In this document: positions 44,909 through 52,724 of the stretch, piece by piece
Layout of the letters: every line of letters starts with the position of its first letter
Numbering within the stretch: the stretch's first letter is position 1
Notes under the pieces: generated by a model
What the model was told of the DNA's origin: nothing
The model's database searches: none
Seen by the model: only the letters and a program-made list of their open reading frames with translations
Assembly (NCBI GenBank): GCA_025451535.1
Contig: JANWKE010000123.1
Span: 1-54,533 of the forward strand
Source: Verrucomicrobiia bacterium
Lineage (GTDB): Bacteria; Verrucomicrobiota; Verrucomicrobiia; Limisphaerales; UBA11358
DNA length: 54,533 nucleotides
Direction: 5' to 3'
Program-made: the position numbers and the translations under genes

Positions 44909-46138
44909 TTATGCAGGGTTTTGAGGGGCCAGCTGTGCCTGAACCGCAGCGACAGCCGGTTTTTTCCACCAATAATTGGCCAGCACTGAGCCGGAGACAT
45001 TCATCCACGGACTGAAAATCGCCGCCGCGAGCCCGACTGTGCCCAGCTTGCCCATGGTTCCGGCCAGGCCCGACGCCATGCCACCGTTCTGCAGTCCGAC
45101 TTCAAATGCCACCGAACGCGCGGAATTCTTGTCCAGACCGGCTGCGCGGCTCAACCAGTAACCAAAAACGTAGCCCGCCGTGTTGTGCAGTATCGCCACG
45201 ATGAACAGGAGTACGCCGATCTGGAGCAGATTGTCCCGGCCGGCGGCGGTGGTCACCGCCGTGAAATAAACAATTCCGGCCATCGACGCCAGTGGCATCC
45301 AACGGTCCAGGCGCGGAAACCGGCGCGTCAGACTGTGATAAACCACGCCGATAACGGATGCGCTCAACAAAAAACCGGCCACGCCAACCAGTTGAAGCGG
45401 CGTTTCCGCGAGGTTGGCACTCAAGAGCGACCAACCACCTGCCGCCAGAAATATCAGCCAGGCGGCGCCCGTGGTGGCAATGAGCAGTACCGTCTTCCGG
45501 CCCGTGGACGAGGCGTGCTTGAGGTAATCGTGCAACAGCGCCGCGCCGATCGGCACGAGGACAATCTTGATGATGTCCGTCATCATTTTGAAGGCGCTGA
45601 TTTGAACCAGCGTGCCGGCCAGCAGTTTCATCCAGAACGGAGTCATTACCGGCGCCAGCAGCGTGGTGACCGCCGTGATCGTGACCGACAAGGCCAGGTT
45701 GGCCTGGGCCAGATACGCCATTACATTCGAGGCCAGCCCGCTGGAGCACGAGCCGATCAGGATGACGCCCGCGGCGATCTCGGCGGGGAAATGAAATAGT
45801 TTAATCAGCGCCCAGCCCGCCAGCGGCATCACGGTAAAGCGGCCGACAGTGCCGATCAGGACGCCGCGCGGCGAACGGGCGATGCCGGCGAAATCCCGAA
45901 GACTCATCTGTGTGCCCATCCCGAACATCACCATCTGCACCACCAGCAGGATCAGCCATTGGTTGTTCAAGTCCAGGCTGCCCCATCTCAGAAACGCCGC
46001 CGGATAAATCATCGCCGCCGTTACCGCCGCGATGATCCAGGCCGTGAACTGGTAGCCGCGCAATCCGGCAACGAAACGCAGCCCAATCGCCAGAGCGACG
46101 GTGAGGACGACCAGAATGGGCTGCCAGACTGAGTTCAT
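44909..46138 (-). CDS. Bile acid:sodium symporter (BASS) family transporter
   Basis: The 409-residue membrane protein has about ten hydrophobic segments. BASS-like features include FGMGTQMSLRDFAGIARSPRG and GSCSSGLASNVMAYLAQANLALSV, the crossing-helix Na+ site region, and FEVGLQNGGMASGLA. Family members import organic acids such as pyruvate, pantothenate or keto acids with sodium. In this operon it may bring in an acid sugar for the DUF1537 kinase. It lies 14 bp from the racemase-fold gene and 2 bp from the MFS gene. Confidence 0.85.
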   Translation of the reverse strand: MNSVWQPILVVLTVALAIGLRFVAGLRGYQFTAWIIAAVTAAMIYPAAFLRWGSLDLNNQWLILLVVQMVMFGMGTQMSLRDFAGIARSPRGVLIGTVGRFTVMPLAGWALIKLFHFPAEIAAGVILIGSCSSGLASNVMAYLAQANLALSVTITAVTTLLAPVMTPFWMKLLAGTLVQISAFKMMTDIIKIVLVPIGAALLHDYLKHASSTGRKTVLLIATTGAAWLIFLAAGGWSLLSANLAETPLQLVGVAGFLLSASVIGVVYHSLTRRFPRLDRWMPLASMAGIVYFTAVTTAAGRDNLLQIGVLLFIVAILHNTAGYVFGYWLSRAAGLDKNSARSVAFEVGLQNGGMASGLAGTMGKLGTVGLAAAIFSPWMNVSGSVLANYWWKKPAVAAVQAQLAPQNPA

Positions 46139-46152
46139 TTTAATTTCGTGTT

Positions 46153-46812
46153 TCAGAGTATTGTTGCCAGGTAATCCACCGCGATTCCCGGGCTGGCCAG
46201 AATCGGCACGCTTTTGTCCGTGTCGGCCAGGCCCTCCACCACCCGCGCCATCGAAGCCTGCGCCAACACGATCACGTCCACCCGCCGTGACAACTCCTTC
46301 AAGGCGATAGCCACCATGGCATCGTGTTTGGCCGCATCACCACTCATCAACGCCTCGAACGCGCCTTCGCACAGCTGCGACGTGAGTTCGATTTTCTTTC
46401 CGGCTTTGTCCGCGCGGCGTTCGATCAAATCCGCCGTGGGTTCAAGCGTGGTCCGCAAGGTGGCGAGGACGCCGATGCGTTTCCCCCTCTGGACCGCCTG
46501 GTCTGCCATCGGCTGGTCCACACGCAACACCGGCACGCCGAGGGACGACGCGGCGGCTTCCACCGCCGGTCCGATGGACGAGCACGTCACCAGGATTTGA
46601 TCCGCGCCGGCGGATTCTGCGGATTTCAAATAGTTCGCCACCCGCGCGGAGATTTGCGGTGTGATGCGGCCCGCGGCCATGATGCCTTTCACGAGGCTGT
46701 CGTCCACGATGTTGAACATCTCCACGTCCGGCAGTTTCGCCTTGCACAATTGCGCGAACACCGGCACCAGCGTGGCCGAGGTATGGACCAGACCCAGTTT
46801 CTTTTGTTTCAT
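46153..46812 (-). CDS. Asp/Glu racemase-superfamily protein with one active-site Cys
   Basis: The 219-residue protein starts at the ATG at 46812 (MKQKKLGLVHTSA); a longer frame would translate a repeat. It fits the Asp/Glu/hydantoin racemase and maleate isomerase fold. The first catalytic cysteine is present as Cys77 in LVTCSSIGP. The second, usually in a GCAGM-type segment, is replaced in IVLAQASMARV (about 182-192) by non-Cys residues. Two-base racemisation is therefore unlikely. Single-Cys relatives include arylmalonate decarboxylase. In an operon with an acid-sugar kinase and a RuBisCO-like protein it could be a decarboxylase or isomerase of a branched acid. Function unknown. Confidence 0.72.
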   Translation of the reverse strand: MKQKKLGLVHTSATLVPVFAQLCKAKLPDVEMFNIVDDSLVKGIMAAGRITPQISARVANYLKSAESAGADQILVTCSSIGPAVEAAASSLGVPVLRVDQPMADQAVQRGKRIGVLATLRTTLEPTADLIERRADKAGKKIELTSQLCEGAFEALMSGDAAKHDAMVAIALKELSRRVDVIVLAQASMARVVEGLADTDKSVPILASPGIAVDYLATIL

Positions 46813-46822
46813 AATTTTTCGA

Positions 46823-46885
46823 AAAGGCGGAACAGCAGCTCCGCCCTGCCACAATCGGTAGGGCTGCGCTGCCGCGCGGCCACCT
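46823..46885. repeat. R7 imperfect palindromic repeat between kinase and racemase-fold genes
   Basis: A hairpin ggcggaacagcagctccgcc is followed by ccctgcc. About 10 bp on, ggtagggctgcgctgccgcg continues into cggcc, an imperfect inverted match. It fills the gap before the racemase-fold start. Read through, it would give a Gly/Ala/Pro-rich leader, which I do not include in the gene. Confidence 0.6.
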
Positions 46886-48235
46886 TCACAATTTTCCACG
46901 TTTCACGATTTCAATATAATTTTCAGCGCCGACCTGTCCGCCCTTGAACACGATTTCGCAACCATCCACTGGCGAATTTGGCGCGTGAGCCCGGCACAAC
47001 GGCGCACCCGGGGTAAGCGGCATAATCATTTCCAACGCCTCAATTCCCATGGCGCGGGCCGCGTAGCTCGACGTGTCGCCGCCGGCGACGCAAAGCCGGC
47101 GTACCGGCTTTTGCGCCAGCGCATTCCGCAGAATGGTACCCAGCGCCGTGCCCAGCACCGGCGCGGTCCGGCCTTTCAATTTCGCTGCGATTTGCCCGAC
47201 AGAACCCGCGGAGATTGTGTGAACTATGACGCTGCTGCCGGTTTGCAGGAATTTTGCCGCTGCTTCGCTGGCGCGTCGGATTTCCGCTCCAGCTTTTTTG
47301 CGCGACGCCAGTGCCGCCGCGTTCAGTGCGATCTCGGCGAAACCATGCTTCCGTGCCCAGGCGATTTGACTTTTCGTCACCGGCGAGCAACTGCCGGAGC
47401 CGATGAGGATTTGTGTGGCAGGGTCGGCGCGCTGCGCCGACCGGACGCCGCGGCGCCGCGTCCCGACCTTTATCCAACGCGCGCCCAGGGCCATGTCGAT
47501 TCCGGACGAGCCAACTGAGAACAAAGGGCGACTGGCACTGGCAAAGCTGTCGACCAGTCCGCCGATGGTTCCGAGATGTTCCGGATGAAATGCGTCAAAT
47601 AAGACGATATCCGGTTTTTCGGTGAGAATTTGCCGGAGCGCCGTGCGGGCTTCCTTCGCCGGCAATGTGACTTTCAAAATATCGAACAGTGCAACTTTCC
47701 TTTTCGTCTGTTTGGCCAGGTGCAACCGCAGATCCGCCTCGGTCATTGGCGTGACGGGATGCCGGCTGGCGGATGGATGCCGGTCGAGCCGGTGAATGGC
47801 CCCGTCGCTGCCAATACCGAAGCGGGCAAACAGATTTCCGAAAACGCAATAGCGTCCGAGCGATGGAGCGGCCACGAGCAGAGGCACGAATGGCGGATGA
47901 AAAACTTCCATCCCCACGTCAATCGCGCACCCAATGCTGCCCACTGCGGGCGACGAATCGAACGTGGAACAAACCTTGTAATGAATATGCCGTGACTCCA
48001 GGGCTTTGAGCCTTTTGAACGCCGGCCGCAATTCCCTTTCCATGGCAGCGGGAGGCAGCGACCGGGTAAAGCCGGCCACGCCGACCGCCTGGAGCTTCGG
48101 GAAACGTTTCAATTGCGCGGGCGTCGGCGGTTCGGTGAACAGAGCCGTGCGAACGCCAGCCAGCGTGAGTTGTTCCAGCGCATCGGTCGAGCCGGTGAAA
48201 TCATCGCCGTAGAAAGTGAGAAGGAGTTTGTTCAT
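46886..48235 (-). CDS. DUF1537 acid-sugar kinase (four-carbon/oxo-isoapionate kinase type)
   Basis: The 449-residue protein starts at the ATG at 48235 (MNKLLLTFYGDD); a longer frame would enter a repeat. It has the DUF1537 substrate motif FYGDDFTGSTDALEQL near residues 9-23, and the C-terminal nucleotide-domain motif VAGGDTSSYAARAMG. The family phosphorylates threonate, erythronate and, in D-apiose catabolism, 3-oxo-isoapionate (OiaK). A RuBisCO-like protein follows the same role pairing in that pathway. Residues about 257-272 (RRRGVRSAQRAD) are encoded by an in-frame palindromic element that falls between the N- and C-terminal domains. Confidence 0.85.
   Translation of the reverse strand: MNKLLLTFYGDDFTGSTDALEQLTLAGVRTALFTEPPTPAQLKRFPKLQAVGVAGFTRSLPPAAMERELRPAFKRLKALESRHIHYKVCSTFDSSPAVGSIGCAIDVGMEVFHPPFVPLLVAAPSLGRYCVFGNLFARFGIGSDGAIHRLDRHPSASRHPVTPMTEADLRLHLAKQTKRKVALFDILKVTLPAKEARTALRQILTEKPDIVLFDAFHPEHLGTIGGLVDSFASASRPLFSVGSSGIDMALGARWIKVGTRRRGVRSAQRADPATQILIGSGSCSPVTKSQIAWARKHGFAEIALNAAALASRKKAGAEIRRASEAAAKFLQTGSSVIVHTISAGSVGQIAAKLKGRTAPVLGTALGTILRNALAQKPVRRLCVAGGDTSSYAARAMGIEALEMIMPLTPGAPLCRAHAPNSPVDGCEIVFKGGQVGAENYIEIVKRGKL
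47421..47468. repeat. R4 palindromic element in frame in the DUF1537 kinase gene
   Basis: Two adjacent perfect palindromes, gtcggcgcgctgcgccgac (47423-47441) and gacgccgcggcgccgcgtc (47444-47462), are bracketed by ggtcgg and ccgacc. At 48 bp it is exactly 16 codons and keeps the frame. Confidence 0.85.
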
Positions 48236-48273
48236 GGCGCGAACCGGGAACCTTCCATCCCACCTGGCAGGAC

Positions 48274-48352
48274 CCAACGTTCAACGTTCAATGAACAGCG
48301 AGCGCAGCCGGCGTTGGATGTTCGGCGTTGAACGTTGAATGTTGAATGTTTC
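48274..48352. repeat. R6 inverted repeat between the RuBisCO-like and DUF1537 genes
   Basis: The left part reads caacgttcaacgttcaatg and the right part gttgaacgttgaatgttgaa, an inverted and internally tandem arrangement around a GC-rich core (agcgagcgcagccggcg). It fills most of the 115-bp gap and abuts the RuBisCO-like stop. Confidence 0.8.
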
Positions 48353-49679
48353 ATACCGCTTTCCCGAATTTCTCCAGCGACTTTTTCAACTCCGGATATT
48401 TCGCCACGGCCTGCTCCATCGTCAGTCCTTCCGCCGCTGCCTCCCACCACCGCCGCAGCGAACGCACGCCCGCGGCCGCTCCGTCGGGATGGGCCATGAT
48501 GCCGCCGCCGGCCAGGTAAAGCAGATCCACAGTTTTTGTCCGGCGATAGGTTTCCAGCGCCTGGCCGCCCCATTGACCGGAGGAAACAACCGGGAGAACA
48601 GAAAAACCGCCGATGGTTGTAGCAGCGGACGTGAGTCCGCTCTGACTCTCGCGAAGTTTGAGCCGACTCACGTCGGTTGCCACGGTATCTGGAAACAATG
48701 GTTTCAGGCATGACTCGATGGAGCGCGCCACCGAATCGTTGCTTTCCCAGAATTTGTTCCCGATGCCGTTGACGTGGATCTGGTCCACCCCGGCCAGCCG
48801 CCAGAGTTTTTGATAAGCCGGAAATTCGATGCCGAGCACCGGATGCCGGTTTAACATGCCCCAGCCGTTGCGATGCCCGTGAATTGCCAGCGCGCCGAGG
48901 TCGCAGATTTTTTTTACGCCGGCGAGGCCGACGCTGTTCAGGCTCACCATGGCCGCCGTGCCTCCGGCGGAAACGATTTTCTCGTAGTGTCGCAGCATTG
49001 GCTCCAGCTCATCGCTGAGGTTGAATGCGTACATCACCTTCTTGCCGGTGCGATCGGCGTGCGCGTTGATAACGCGCATAACGGCGTCCACGCGCTCGTC
49101 GAAGGGGGAGTGCGGCGGATCGGCCATCAATTCGTCGTCTTTGATGAAATCGATACCCGCCTCGGCCAGTGTGCCGACCAGCTCCGCGGTTTGTGCCGGC
49201 GTCAGGCCGATGCTGGGCTTGATGATGGTGCCAATGAGCGGCCGGCCTTCCACACCGGTCAATTGTCGCGTGCCGGCGATGCCGAATTTCGGGCCGCGAA
49301 AATGTTGCGCAAACGAGGGCGGCAATTCCAAATCCATCAGCTTCAACCCGGAAAACTGGGACAGTTCGTACAGGTTGCCCTGATTGGTTGAGACCAGCGT
49401 CGGCAGATTGTAACCCATGTTTTCGACCGGCCACGACACGACGAGTTCTGCCCTCTGAAATGTTCCGCTGTTCGAGTGGCAGCCGGGCAGGGCGGGGGAG
49501 TTCACCGTTTCCAGCAGTGTGATTTTTTCGACCCGCGCGGCGAAACGTTGCTTCAACTCCTCAGTCTCACCCGGCACGGCGATGAACGTGCCCGACGATT
49601 GTTCGCCCGCCAGGCTGGCGGCCGCCAGTTCAACCGGCAGCGGTGTTTCGATGAGGTAAGTGGCCGAGATGCGATCCAT
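48351..49679 (-). CDS. RuBisCO-like protein (RLP), candidate oxo-isoapionate-phosphate decarboxylase
   Basis: The 442-residue protein has the RuBisCO large-subunit fold. Expected active-site residues are kept: Lys154 in GTIIKPSIGLTP, Lys180-Asp-Asp182-Glu183 in FIKDDELMADP (carbamylated Lys and Mg ligands), His269-Arg270 in IHGHRNGWGM, and Lys309 in GIGNKFWESND. Ser366 lies in VVSSGQWGGQ and the phosphate-binding glycines in YLAGGGIMAHPDG. It is therefore probably an active enolase-type enzyme, though loop 6 differs from true RuBisCO. Clustered with a DUF1537 kinase, it resembles the OiaX/OiaT enzymes of D-apionate catabolism. Residues 333-354 come from an R2 palindrome. It is the first gene of its operon. 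Confidence 0.88.
   Translation of the reverse strand: MDRISATYLIETPLPVELAAASLAGEQSSGTFIAVPGETEELKQRFAARVEKITLLETVNSPALPGCHSNSGTFQRAELVVSWPVENMGYNLPTLVSTNQGNLYELSQFSGLKLMDLELPPSFAQHFRGPKFGIAGTRQLTGVEGRPLIGTIIKPSIGLTPAQTAELVGTLAEAGIDFIKDDELMADPPHSPFDERVDAVMRVINAHADRTGKKVMYAFNLSDELEPMLRHYEKIVSAGGTAAMVSLNSVGLAGVKKICDLGALAIHGHRNGWGMLNRHPVLGIEFPAYQKLWRLAGVDQIHVNGIGNKFWESNDSVARSIESCLKPLFPDTVATDVSRLKLRESQSGLTSAATTIGGFSVLPVVSSGQWGGQALETYRRTKTVDLLYLAGGGIMAHPDGAAAGVRSLRRWWEAAAEGLTMEQAVAKYPELKKSLEKFGKAV
48619..48683. repeat. R2-family palindromic element in frame in the RuBisCO-like gene
   Basis: Left arm starts gtagcagcggacgtgagtcc; right arm gagccgactcacgtcggttg. It encodes about 22 residues (VATDVSRLKLRES then QSGLTSAATT) between the loop-6 lysine region and the Ser-Gly phosphate site. 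It is nearly identical in both arms to 40732-40795. Confidence 0.9.
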
Positions 49680-49841
49680 TATGGTGCGTTGTCAGCGTAG
49701 GTTTCCTCCCTGCCAGCGCACAATAAAAAAACTGATTCCCGATTTGTGTTTTTTGCCGAAAGACTTGCGAGTTATGGCCGGGCGATGATGCCGGCTTGAT
49801 CTTTACGCCCTCCGCCTCAACACTCCGGCTCCACATTGCCT
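49680..49841. promoter_or_regulatory. Divergent intergenic region between RLP and GH2
   Basis: These 162 bp lie between two head-to-head genes and must contain both promoters. There is an AT-rich tract (cacaataaaaaaactgatt) near 49718-49738 and a second one around tttgtgttttttgcc, but I cannot define a reliable -35/-10 pair. Confidence 0.4.
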
Positions 49842-52691
49842 ATGAGGAAATCATTCCGTCGAGCAATGACCTTCGCGCTGGCGTTCGCGTTAGGCCGGGC
49901 TCTTTTGGCGTTCGCCGGCACCGACACCGAGCGTCTTTACCTTTCCGGCCATGGCAAGGACGATGCCGTGCCATGGCAATTCATGTGCACGTCCGGCGCG
50001 CAATCCGGTTACTGGACCAATCTGGTCGTGCCGTCGCAGTGGGAACTGCACGGTTTCGGCACGCTGCATTACTTCAAGGACCTGCCGGAGGCCTGGAATG
50101 AAAAGGGCCTTTATCGGCATGATTTCAGCGTACCCGCCGACTGGGCGGACCGCCGTGTCTTTCTCGTTTTTGACGGCGTCATGACGGACACCAGTGCCGA
50201 ACTGAATGGCCAATCAGCCGGGCCGATGCACCAGGGCGGCTATTACCAATTCCAATACGATGTGACCAAATTGGTAAAGTTCGGGGAGACCAACGACCTC
50301 GAAGTTACCGTTGCCAAGCATTCGACCAACGAATCGGTGAACCGCGCGGAACGCGACGCGGATTACTGGATGTATGGCGGCATTTACCGTCCCGTCTATC
50401 TCCAGGCGGTGCCGCAGCAATTCATCAAACGCGTGGCGATTGATGCGGAAGCCGATGGGAATTTTAACATGGACGTTTATTTGGACGGCGTCACCCGTGC
50501 CGATAGAATCGAGGCGCAAATCCAGACGCTTGATGGGAAAAATGTGGGCAAGACGTTTGGAGTTCCGGCTTTAGCCGGCGCGAACCGCCTGAAGGCGGAA
50601 CTCCAAACGAAGATCGTTTCGCCCCGCGATTGGTCGGCGGAAACGCCGAATCTATACCTCGTTCAAGTCTGGCTTAAAGACGGCGACCGGGTGCTGCACC
50701 ATGTCCAGCAACGGTTCGGCTTTCGCACCATGGAAGTTCGCGATGGTGACGGACTTTATGTCAACGGTCACCGAGTGGTTCTCAAAGGTGTGTGCCGGCA
50801 CTCGTTTTGGCCGGATTCAGGCCGGTGCCTGAGCGAAGCCGTGCAGCGTCTCGACGTGGAAACAATCAAGGACGCGAACATGAACGCCGTCCGGATGTCG
50901 CATTACCCGCCGGACAAGCAGTTCCTCGAGTTGTGCGATGAAAAAGGTCTTTATGTCCTCGATGAGCTGGCCGGCTGGCACCATTACTACGACAACACCG
51001 TTGGTCCCCCGCTTGTCCAGGAAATGGTTACGCACGACGTCAATCATCCCTGCATTCTCTTTTGGGACAACGGCAATGAAGGCGGCTTCAATACCAACTT
51101 CGATCGCTTGTTCGGGCAATATGATCCGCAACATCGCCGGGTGTTGCATCCGTGGGCTTCGTTTGACGGACTCTGCACCGCGCATTATCTGGCGTATGAC
51201 AAGGCTGAAATCGCCTGCACGGGCAAGTCTGTCTATTACCACAAGAATCAGGAACTCGTCGCTACCAACGACCTGACGCAATACATTTATATGCCCACGG
51301 AATTTCAACACAGCCTCTTTGACGGCGGCGGGGGCGCGGGTCTGGCGGATTTCTGGAACCTGATGAGCGCCAGCAAACACATCGGCGGCGGTTTCATTTG
51401 GGCTTACCTCGACGAAGGCGTGAAACATCCCGATACCGGTCAGGTTGACGTCGCCGGCAATCAGGCGCCGGACGGCATTGTCGGCCCCTATCGGCAGCGC
51501 GAAGCAAGCTTTTATGCCATCAAGGAAATCTGGTCGCCGATTGTCATCACGCGGGATTCGGCCGATACGTTCCGGATCGAGAATCATTACAGCTTTTTGA
51601 ACGCCAACCAATGCAGGTTCACCTGGCAGTTGCGACAGTTTCCTCAACCCGACCAGAACACCACCAACTTTGTCGTTGTCCGCGAAGGCGTCGTCGAATC
51701 ACCTTCGATCCTGCCGGGTGGCCGGGGCACGCTCAAATTCGATCTGCCGAAAACCAATGGGCGCGTGGATGCCTTGGCCCTGCGCGTGGACGATCCGTAC
51801 GGGCGCCGGCTGTGGACCTGGGTTTGGCCGACCACGAGCGGGAATCGGTTTGGGTTTGGTTCCCTTCTCGACGCGCCTACAACCGTCCAGGTTGAGTCCA
51901 TAGCAACTCCGGATGCCATTGAACTGAAGGCCGGCGATCTGACTGTCGGTATCAGCAAACAAACGGGTTTTCTGACGGATGTGCAACGCGGAACGCAACA
52001 TTTCTCGCTGGCGGACGGTCCGCGGCCGGTGCCGGGTAATGCCAAGCTTGTGAAATTGAGTCTGAAACAGGAAGGATCCGATCGGGTAGTAATTGCAAAA
52101 TACGATGGCGACTTAAAATCGGCCACTTGGCGCCTGCACGCCAACGGCTGGCTGCAATGCGATTACACCTGTACTGCAACCGGTCCGCAGGATTATTACG
52201 GTGTGGCCTTTGATTACCCGGAGAAACTAGTGCAAGGAAAGAAATGGCTCGGCGCCGGTCCCTACCGCGTGTGGAAAAACCGTCAACAAGGCGTGACCTT
52301 CGGCGTTTGGGAGAATAATTACAACGACACCATCACCGGCTGGCGCGGCTGGATTTATCCGGAGTTCAAAGGTTGCTTCACCGGCGTGCGTTGGCTGCAA
52401 CTCGACACAGCGGAAGGGACAATCACCGTTGTGCCGGAAAACGTTCCGTTCACACAAGTGCTCACGCCTGAATTTCCGCCGGCCAATCTGGCGGGCGACA
52501 CCGCTCCGCCGGTGCCGCGTGCCGGGCTGGCTTTTTTGGAAGCGATCCCGCCGATGGGCAGCAAATTCAAACCTGCCTCGGCCCTGGGCCCCCGGAGCCA
52601 GACCAACCTTGCCACCGGCCAATACTCCGGTTCGGTGAGTTTTTATTTTGGCGAACTGCCTCAAACCCATCCCTCTCGACTAAATGAATAA
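49842..52691 (+). CDS. Secreted GH2 family beta-glycosidase
   Basis: About 949 residues, starting at the ATG at 49842 (MRKSFRR); a TTG 6 nt upstream is also in frame. A signal peptide (AMTFALAFALGRALLAFA) precedes the GH2 layout. A sugar-binding sandwich (GLYRHDFSVPADW; YGGIYRPVYL) is followed by an Ig-like domain, then the TIM barrel (NGHRVVLKGVCRHSFWPDSG; MNAVRMSHYPPDKQFLELCDE). The acid/base is expected in FWDNGNEGG and the nucleophile near MPTEFQHS. Substrate could be beta-galactose, beta-glucuronate or beta-galacturonate in pectin. Residues about 239-256 in the Ig-like domain come from an in-frame palindrome. It lies 33 bp before GH28, probably in one operon. Confidence 0.85.
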   Translation: MRKSFRRAMTFALAFALGRALLAFAGTDTERLYLSGHGKDDAVPWQFMCTSGAQSGYWTNLVVPSQWELHGFGTLHYFKDLPEAWNEKGLYRHDFSVPADWADRRVFLVFDGVMTDTSAELNGQSAGPMHQGGYYQFQYDVTKLVKFGETNDLEVTVAKHSTNESVNRAERDADYWMYGGIYRPVYLQAVPQQFIKRVAIDAEADGNFNMDVYLDGVTRADRIEAQIQTLDGKNVGKTFGVPALAGANRLKAELQTKIVSPRDWSAETPNLYLVQVWLKDGDRVLHHVQQRFGFRTMEVRDGDGLYVNGHRVVLKGVCRHSFWPDSGRCLSEAVQRLDVETIKDANMNAVRMSHYPPDKQFLELCDEKGLYVLDELAGWHHYYDNTVGPPLVQEMVTHDVNHPCILFWDNGNEGGFNTNFDRLFGQYDPQHRRVLHPWASFDGLCTAHYLAYDKAEIACTGKSVYYHKNQELVATNDLTQYIYMPTEFQHSLFDGGGGAGLADFWNLMSASKHIGGGFIWAYLDEGVKHPDTGQVDVAGNQAPDGIVGPYRQREASFYAIKEIWSPIVITRDSADTFRIENHYSFLNANQCRFTWQLRQFPQPDQNTTNFVVVREGVVESPSILPGGRGTLKFDLPKTNGRVDALALRVDDPYGRRLWTWVWPTTSGNRFGFGSLLDAPTTVQVESIATPDAIELKAGDLTVGISKQTGFLTDVQRGTQHFSLADGPRPVPGNAKLVKLSLKQEGSDRVVIAKYDGDLKSATWRLHANGWLQCDYTCTATGPQDYYGVAFDYPEKLVQGKKWLGAGPYRVWKNRQQGVTFGVWENNYNDTITGWRGWIYPEFKGCFTGVRWLQLDTAEGTITVVPENVPFTQVLTPEFPPANLAGDTAPPVPRAGLAFLEAIPPMGSKFKPASALGPRSQTNLATGQYSGSVSFYFGELPQTHPSRLNE
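50555..50608. repeat. R5 palindromic element in frame in the GH2 gene
   Basis: Perfect 13-bp ends gtttggagttccg (50555-50567) and cggaactccaaac (50596-50608) enclose two inner hairpins, ccggctttagccgg and cgcctgaaggcg. At 54 bp it is exactly 18 codons and encodes FGVPALAGANRLKAELQT in the Ig-like domain. Confidence 0.92.
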
Positions 52692-52724
52692 TCCCATCAA
52701 AACCAAAACAACTGACTTCCTCGT

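Noticed and set aside
46813-46899. Longer N-terminus for the racemase-fold protein, starting at 46899
   Set aside because: It would translate the R7 repeat and overlap the kinase end; MKQKKLGLVH at 46812 matches the start of the fold.
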